A DNA stretch of 64,000 nucleotides from Ulva prolifera. Taxonomy: Eukaryota > Chlorophyta > Ulvophyceae > Ulvales > Ulvaceae. Each line of letters begins with the position of its first letter. Position 1 is the stretch's first letter. The notes below the pieces were generated by a model, which did no database searches, was not told the origin of the DNA, and saw nothing but the letters and a program-made list of their open reading frames with translations. Shown piece by piece: positions 60,010-64,000 of this stretch. The translations under genes and the position numbers were made by a program. The stretch is taken from the NCBI GenBank assembly GCA_023078555.1, contig CM041196.1, positions 7,327,985 to 7,391,984 of the forward strand, read 5' to 3'.

Positions 60010-62920
60010 GCGCTGTGTCCGTGCTCGACACCACCACGCCAGGGTACTGCATCCTCAACGAGGAGCAGGCGCAGCACCAGCGACGCCGTTGTTCGTGGTA
60101 TCAGCTGCCTTCAGGGCTCACAAACATTCAGGTGTGTCTGAATTATTCGTTAGCATGCGAGTATTGCATACAGTGTTGTCGCGTGCACATCTGCCGGAAA
60201 GCCTATGAGCTGGTATTACCGCTGGGACCAGCCTGGGCAGACTACAAACACTACACAGGTAGCACTTGACTCATCAATATATGTAATTGCTCACCAGTGC
60301 GTGTATCTGACGCGCCCATGAGGCGCTACCTTGTGTTTTCAACATGCGATGCGCCACAGCTGATGGCTTTGTGCGCGCCAGCTGCCGCAGCTACATGATG
60401 ATTATTGGGCTAGTATCTTCTCCAGTATATTTGTCAGTGCTTTGGGATAGTGTAGCGTGCTATGTGGGGCTGCGCCCGGTTTGTTGTTAGCGTGTTGATT
60501 CTGTGCCGAGCGCCCTGTGCCAAACGATGCTAGGTCGCCGACGCAATATTTAAGCTGATTTGATGTTTTATTATCCCTTTTCATCAAAGTTTCAGCTTCA
60601 TGGTAGCCCTGCGTTGCTGAGCCCATGTGCTGTGGCGAACTCGTGTCCAGTTCAACTGGACGGTACGGCTTCATTCACCGCAGACGATCGGCGTAACATG
60701 CCCGCTGCCGGTCAACAAGGCATGAAGTAGTTGCAACTCAGGCCAGCGATGTTCGCGGCAGACTCACGTCGTTGTTGCGCTGCAGGGAAGAGACGACCAC
60801 CAGCCTGAACGCACGATGGGCACAGAGGCGGTTCGGACAGACACTTTCCTGAGGGTACGCAGCAGCCATTACTGTCGCTACCAAGCATCATGATCACGGT
60901 TTAGCTGTCGCTGCCAGCGGTTGCGGCACCCTCATGCCACATCCACCTGCCAACACAGCCCTCAAGCCCTTGCCAATCCCCACCTCACGCTGACCTGCTC
61001 CTGCAGGGGCCGTACTCAATCGACCGGCTGCACCAGCGCCTGCACCAGCGCAGCCCGGGGCTCAACATCGATGCGCTGCTGTCGCCAAGGGACGATGTCC
61101 GCCTCGGCAGCAGCCCCAACCCCCGGGTGTCGCTGTCGGGCCAGCACGACACACACCCCCCCACGTCCCCGCCCCTCTGCCGCAGTAACTCTGCGCTCCC
61201 GATGCCGACCACCACGGGCCGCGCCGCCGTGCCATCGCTGCTCACGACGTCCCCGATGTGCATGCAATCCGCGCTCAGCGACCTGTTCAACCCCGACAGC
61301 GTGAAGCGCTCGCGCCTGGAGGACGTGGAGGCCTTCATGACCGGCGCCAAGCGCTCGCGCCAGGACGATGCCCATGAAGGTGCCATGCCAACGCCCGCTG
61401 CCGCCGCAGCCGCCGCTGACCCGGACCGCGTGCCCGCCTCCGAACTGCGCCGCGTCGGCCGCATCCCCCAGTCCGAGCTCAACCTGAAGCTCACGCCCGA
61501 CATGGAAGCCGTGCGTCTCCCACCCCCCTCCCCTTCCCATCGAACCGCCTGCGCCGGACGCGCGGGTATCTGCACTGTGCAGATCATCATGTACGTAGCA
61601 GAGCCTCTGCTCAGAGGCTGCCGGCGTGTTGGTGCAGTCAAAGCGGCGTCCCATATTCGGCGGCGGCGGCGGCCTCGGGACGTTCGACCCATCCCTCAGG
61701 AGCCTCGGCGGGTTGTTTTCGGCGTCCGCGAAACCCGGGTCTGCCCGCGCGCACGACACCCGCCTCGGAGAGGTCGCGCACCACCTCTCGGCGGCCTTTG
61801 ACCTCCTGACGCAGCCCGAGCAGCAGCGCGTGTGCGGCCTCCTGAACCAGCCGAGCATCGGCAGCTGCCTCGACACGCTGCTCAGCGTCGTGTCATCGGC
61901 TTCCGACGCGTCCGACGCAGCGCCTTTCGCGCCCCCAGCGCACGCCTCCGGCTTGGACGCGGGCGTCATGTTCCCGACGACCGCGCCGCTGCGCATGGAG
62001 AGCTTCGCGGCGCAGGGGCCGTCCGACACGTTCACCAACCCGCTGCACACGCTCGGCTCCTCCCGGCTGTCGCCGCGTGTGACGCTCGGGTCGAGCAAGC
62101 TGACGCCCCGCGAGGTCGAGTCGATGCCGATGCAGGCGCCCACGCTGGTGGCCTCCCGGCCGCAGCACAGCAAGGAGTACGGCTCAGCACTGCTGGACCA
62201 GCTGCAGGAGGCGCAGCGCGCGTCCAAGCGGCGCGCCGCGTCGTATGCAGATGAGGGGCCCGCCGCCCGGTTCCCCTCGCCGCGCCGCCGGAAGACCGGC
62301 CCCCCGAGCAGCCGTGACAAGGTGTGGGACCTGCTGACGGCATACGAGAAGAAGCAGATCCTCGCGGACCACATGAGTGCCGCGGAGGGCACCAAGGCTC
62401 TGCTGGAGCGCCGCGCGGAGCAGCTTGGCTGTGAGGTCGTGGACATGACGGATGAAGACGACTGGGACATCGGGTTCCGCCTCACAGAGTGCCGCGCCAC
62501 ATCGGAGCCCCTGCCGAAGCCGAAGAACTGCTCAATCTGCCTCCGGTGCGCCTCATGCCAGCCAGAGTCTTCTCGTTGTATGTCACGGCAGGTGATCTGT
62601 TCAAGGCACTTGCAGGTGCTCTGTTCATGCGTGGGGGTGAAACATGATGGCAGTCCCGTGCAACAGCAGCTGTATTTGGCGTACAAAGTGAGATAGCTGC
62701 GCTGTACCAGTATTCGGGCGCAGCTGTCTCACTTTGGAGTGTCCGACTGGCAGTCCATACGAACCATATTTGCATTGCTGGCTCATTGTGCATGGCATGC
62801 AGGAACGGAGTGGTGCTGCACAGGCATAGCTACTACTGCCGTCGGTGTGCGCAGCTCTATCGTGCTATCCACCGAAAGAAGACAACACTGCAGAACGACG
62901 GCCAGGGCGGGAGCCAGTAG
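60010..62920 (+). CDS. unrecognised, probably nuclear protein with C-terminal C4 motif (5' partial)
   Basis: The secure exons are 60786-60854, 61007-61510, 61638-62545 and 62803-62920; all phases agree and give 532 residues. Likely earlier exons are 60010-60131 (ending LPSGLTNIQ) and a possible 18-base microexon at 60241-60258. The body is Ser/Pro/Leu-rich and disordered-looking, with repeated SPR and TPR phosphosite-like motifs (LSPRDD, RLSPRVTLGSSKLTPRE) and basic KRSR/RRRK clusters that look like nuclear localisation signals. The C-terminal third has a helical segment (VWDLLTAYEKKQILADHMSA) and ends NCSICLRNGVVLHRHSYYCRRC, a CX2C-X13-CX2C pattern, followed by AQLYRAIHRKK. The intron splits this motif after CSICLR in phase. 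I infer a nuclear regulator; no family recognised. Confidence 0.7.
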
Positions 62921-64000
62921 GCATGTGATTGCCGACATGTCGGCTGGATCTGCCAAGGACTGGAATTGTACTTATGGCACTGGATGATTCGACTGAACAC
63001 AGCAGGGATGTGTATTGTTTATGCAGCTGCTGGCCGTGGTCACCACAGAATGTTGCCTATGATGCGCTTGGAGAGGTGGAAATGCTTGATACGAGCGCAC
63101 GTTCTGCTGGCTTTGGCGCCAGCTCTTCTATTGTTTGTTTGCGTGACCAGGTTGGTTTTTTCCCTATGCCGGGGAGTGCTGCGTCCGAGCTACTCCAGGC
63201 GCTGTCCTCTTAGATGCTCTATCTCATCATCAATATAGGTTTTTTAAATGACGAAACTGCACCAGAGCTCGGCACCACTCGAATGTAGCACTCTGTTGCT
63301 GATCCGCGATGTCATGGCAGTCAAATACTCGTCAGAGATGTGCTCAAAGAATTCATGCGTGGCATATGCTTTCCAAGTGCGTTGCTCTATCACTGCGACC
63401 TCAGCCCAGGAGCATCCGAACGTGTGATGCTATTCGCGCGGCCCTAAGGATGAAGGAGGCGACAGGTAACAAGGCAGTCTGTATCCGAACTCCAATCACT
63501 TTGTTCATGCTGGGACACTCGCGTCGTGGCGTGTCCCGTGCCATAGGGAGGGTAAACCTCTGCCGCGCTGACCATCCAAATGCATTGTCCCTTCGCTGCG
63601 ATCGTGCGCTGTAGCGCAAGCACTGCATCACAGAGACTCCTGAAACAAATCAGACACTACTTTTCTGACATATGTTCCACTGTTAGTCTGGTAGCAAAAG
63701 AAAACGCGTCAGACGCGCGTTTGTGGTTTCTTCTCCTGTGCGCTTGCCTCATAACTGAACATCGAGCAGTCGCTCCCGTGCCCACCTCGTACTTCAAAGA
63801 TCTACCCGCTGAGCTGTTGAAAGCGCTGTGTACGCTGACGAGCATAGTGGGCGTTACTGGAAATGGCTTTGTGATGTCTCGCATTCAGGTACCGAGGCAG
63901 TGGATGGCATTCACTGCTAACTAGGCTATCAGCAGTAGTTGGTGATTTCAACTACAAGGTGCGTCCTGTGGATAGGGGTCCCAGCTGCGCTATTCGTCAT
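62921..64000. other. right-end stretch without a secure gene
   Basis: Lower GC than the preceding exons. A plus-strand frame around 63770-63890 (PTSYFKDLPAELLKALCTLT onward, ending at a GTACCG donor) could be an exon of a gene continuing past the window, but it has no recognised family. Confidence 0.35.

Noticed and set aside
63770-63890. Frame ending at a GTACCG donor at the right edge
   Set aside because: Composition is protein-like, but the family is unrecognised and the partner exon would lie beyond the window.
1-64000. tRNA, rRNA or CRISPR arrays
   Set aside because: I looked for T-loop-like GGTTCGA/ATC patterns, rRNA-like conserved blocks and spaced direct repeats and found none convincing. 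The window is eukaryotic nuclear DNA, so CRISPR is not expected.

Overview
This window looks like nuclear DNA from a unicellular, photosynthetic eukaryote of the green lineage, probably a flagellated green alga. The evidence is: nearly every gene is split by short introns; coding exons are GC-rich; several products are chloroplast proteins (an STN7/STN8-type thylakoid kinase, a DUF3007/DAC-like thylakoid protein, a CRTISO-like FAD oxidoreductase, a plant-type glutathione reductase); a MYCBP/FAP174-type axonemal protein is present; and several genes carry the green-algal TGTAA polyadenylation motif. I cannot name the species.

Layout, left to right. 1.3-4.0 kb (-): glutathione reductase, 7 exons. 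4.9-6.9 kb (-): dolichol kinase. 7.3-9.8 kb (+): protein with two GYF domains and an RGG region. 10.6-11.4 kb (+): DUF3007/DAC-like thylakoid protein. 12.6-18.3 kb (+): STN7/STN8-type kinase whose reading frame runs on through several more exons into three FF-like repeats. 20.8-24.6 kb (+): CAMK-like kinase with a predicted N-myristoylation and palmitoylation site. 25.2-31.4 kb (-): 896-residue MYND zinc-finger protein. 31.9-33.6 kb (-): cyclophilin. 35.8-36.3 kb (+): MYCBP. 36.4-37.0 kb (-): Mediator subunit 7. 38.6-40.0 kb (-): F-box protein. 41 kb (+): small coiled-coil protein. 43.3-44.2 kb (+): DoxX/HR-lesion-inducing-like membrane protein. 45.8-47.9 kb (+): unrecognised, probably organellar 288-residue protein with a TA-flanked MITE in its last intron. 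49.3-53.4 kb (+): PhoD-like metallophosphatase. 54.8-55.6 kb (+): HAD phosphatase. 56.0-59.3 kb (+): CRTISO-like oxidoreductase. 60.0-62.9 kb (+): unrecognised, probably nuclear protein ending in a C4 zinc-binding motif. The gaps of about 0.3-2.5 kb between them show no convincing genes.

There is no operon logic; the genes are independent housekeeping, chloroplast and signalling units on both strands. Across genes, about half of the introns begin GTGCG, most end TGCAG, and the three longest homopolymers are all sense-strand C tracts inside introns. CATGCATG is strongly over-represented. Exon models were built by hand from homology, splice signals and reading-phase agreement, so boundaries marked uncertain need transcript evidence. 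The observation most worth a second look is the apparent fusion of a thylakoid-type kinase with FF-like repeats.
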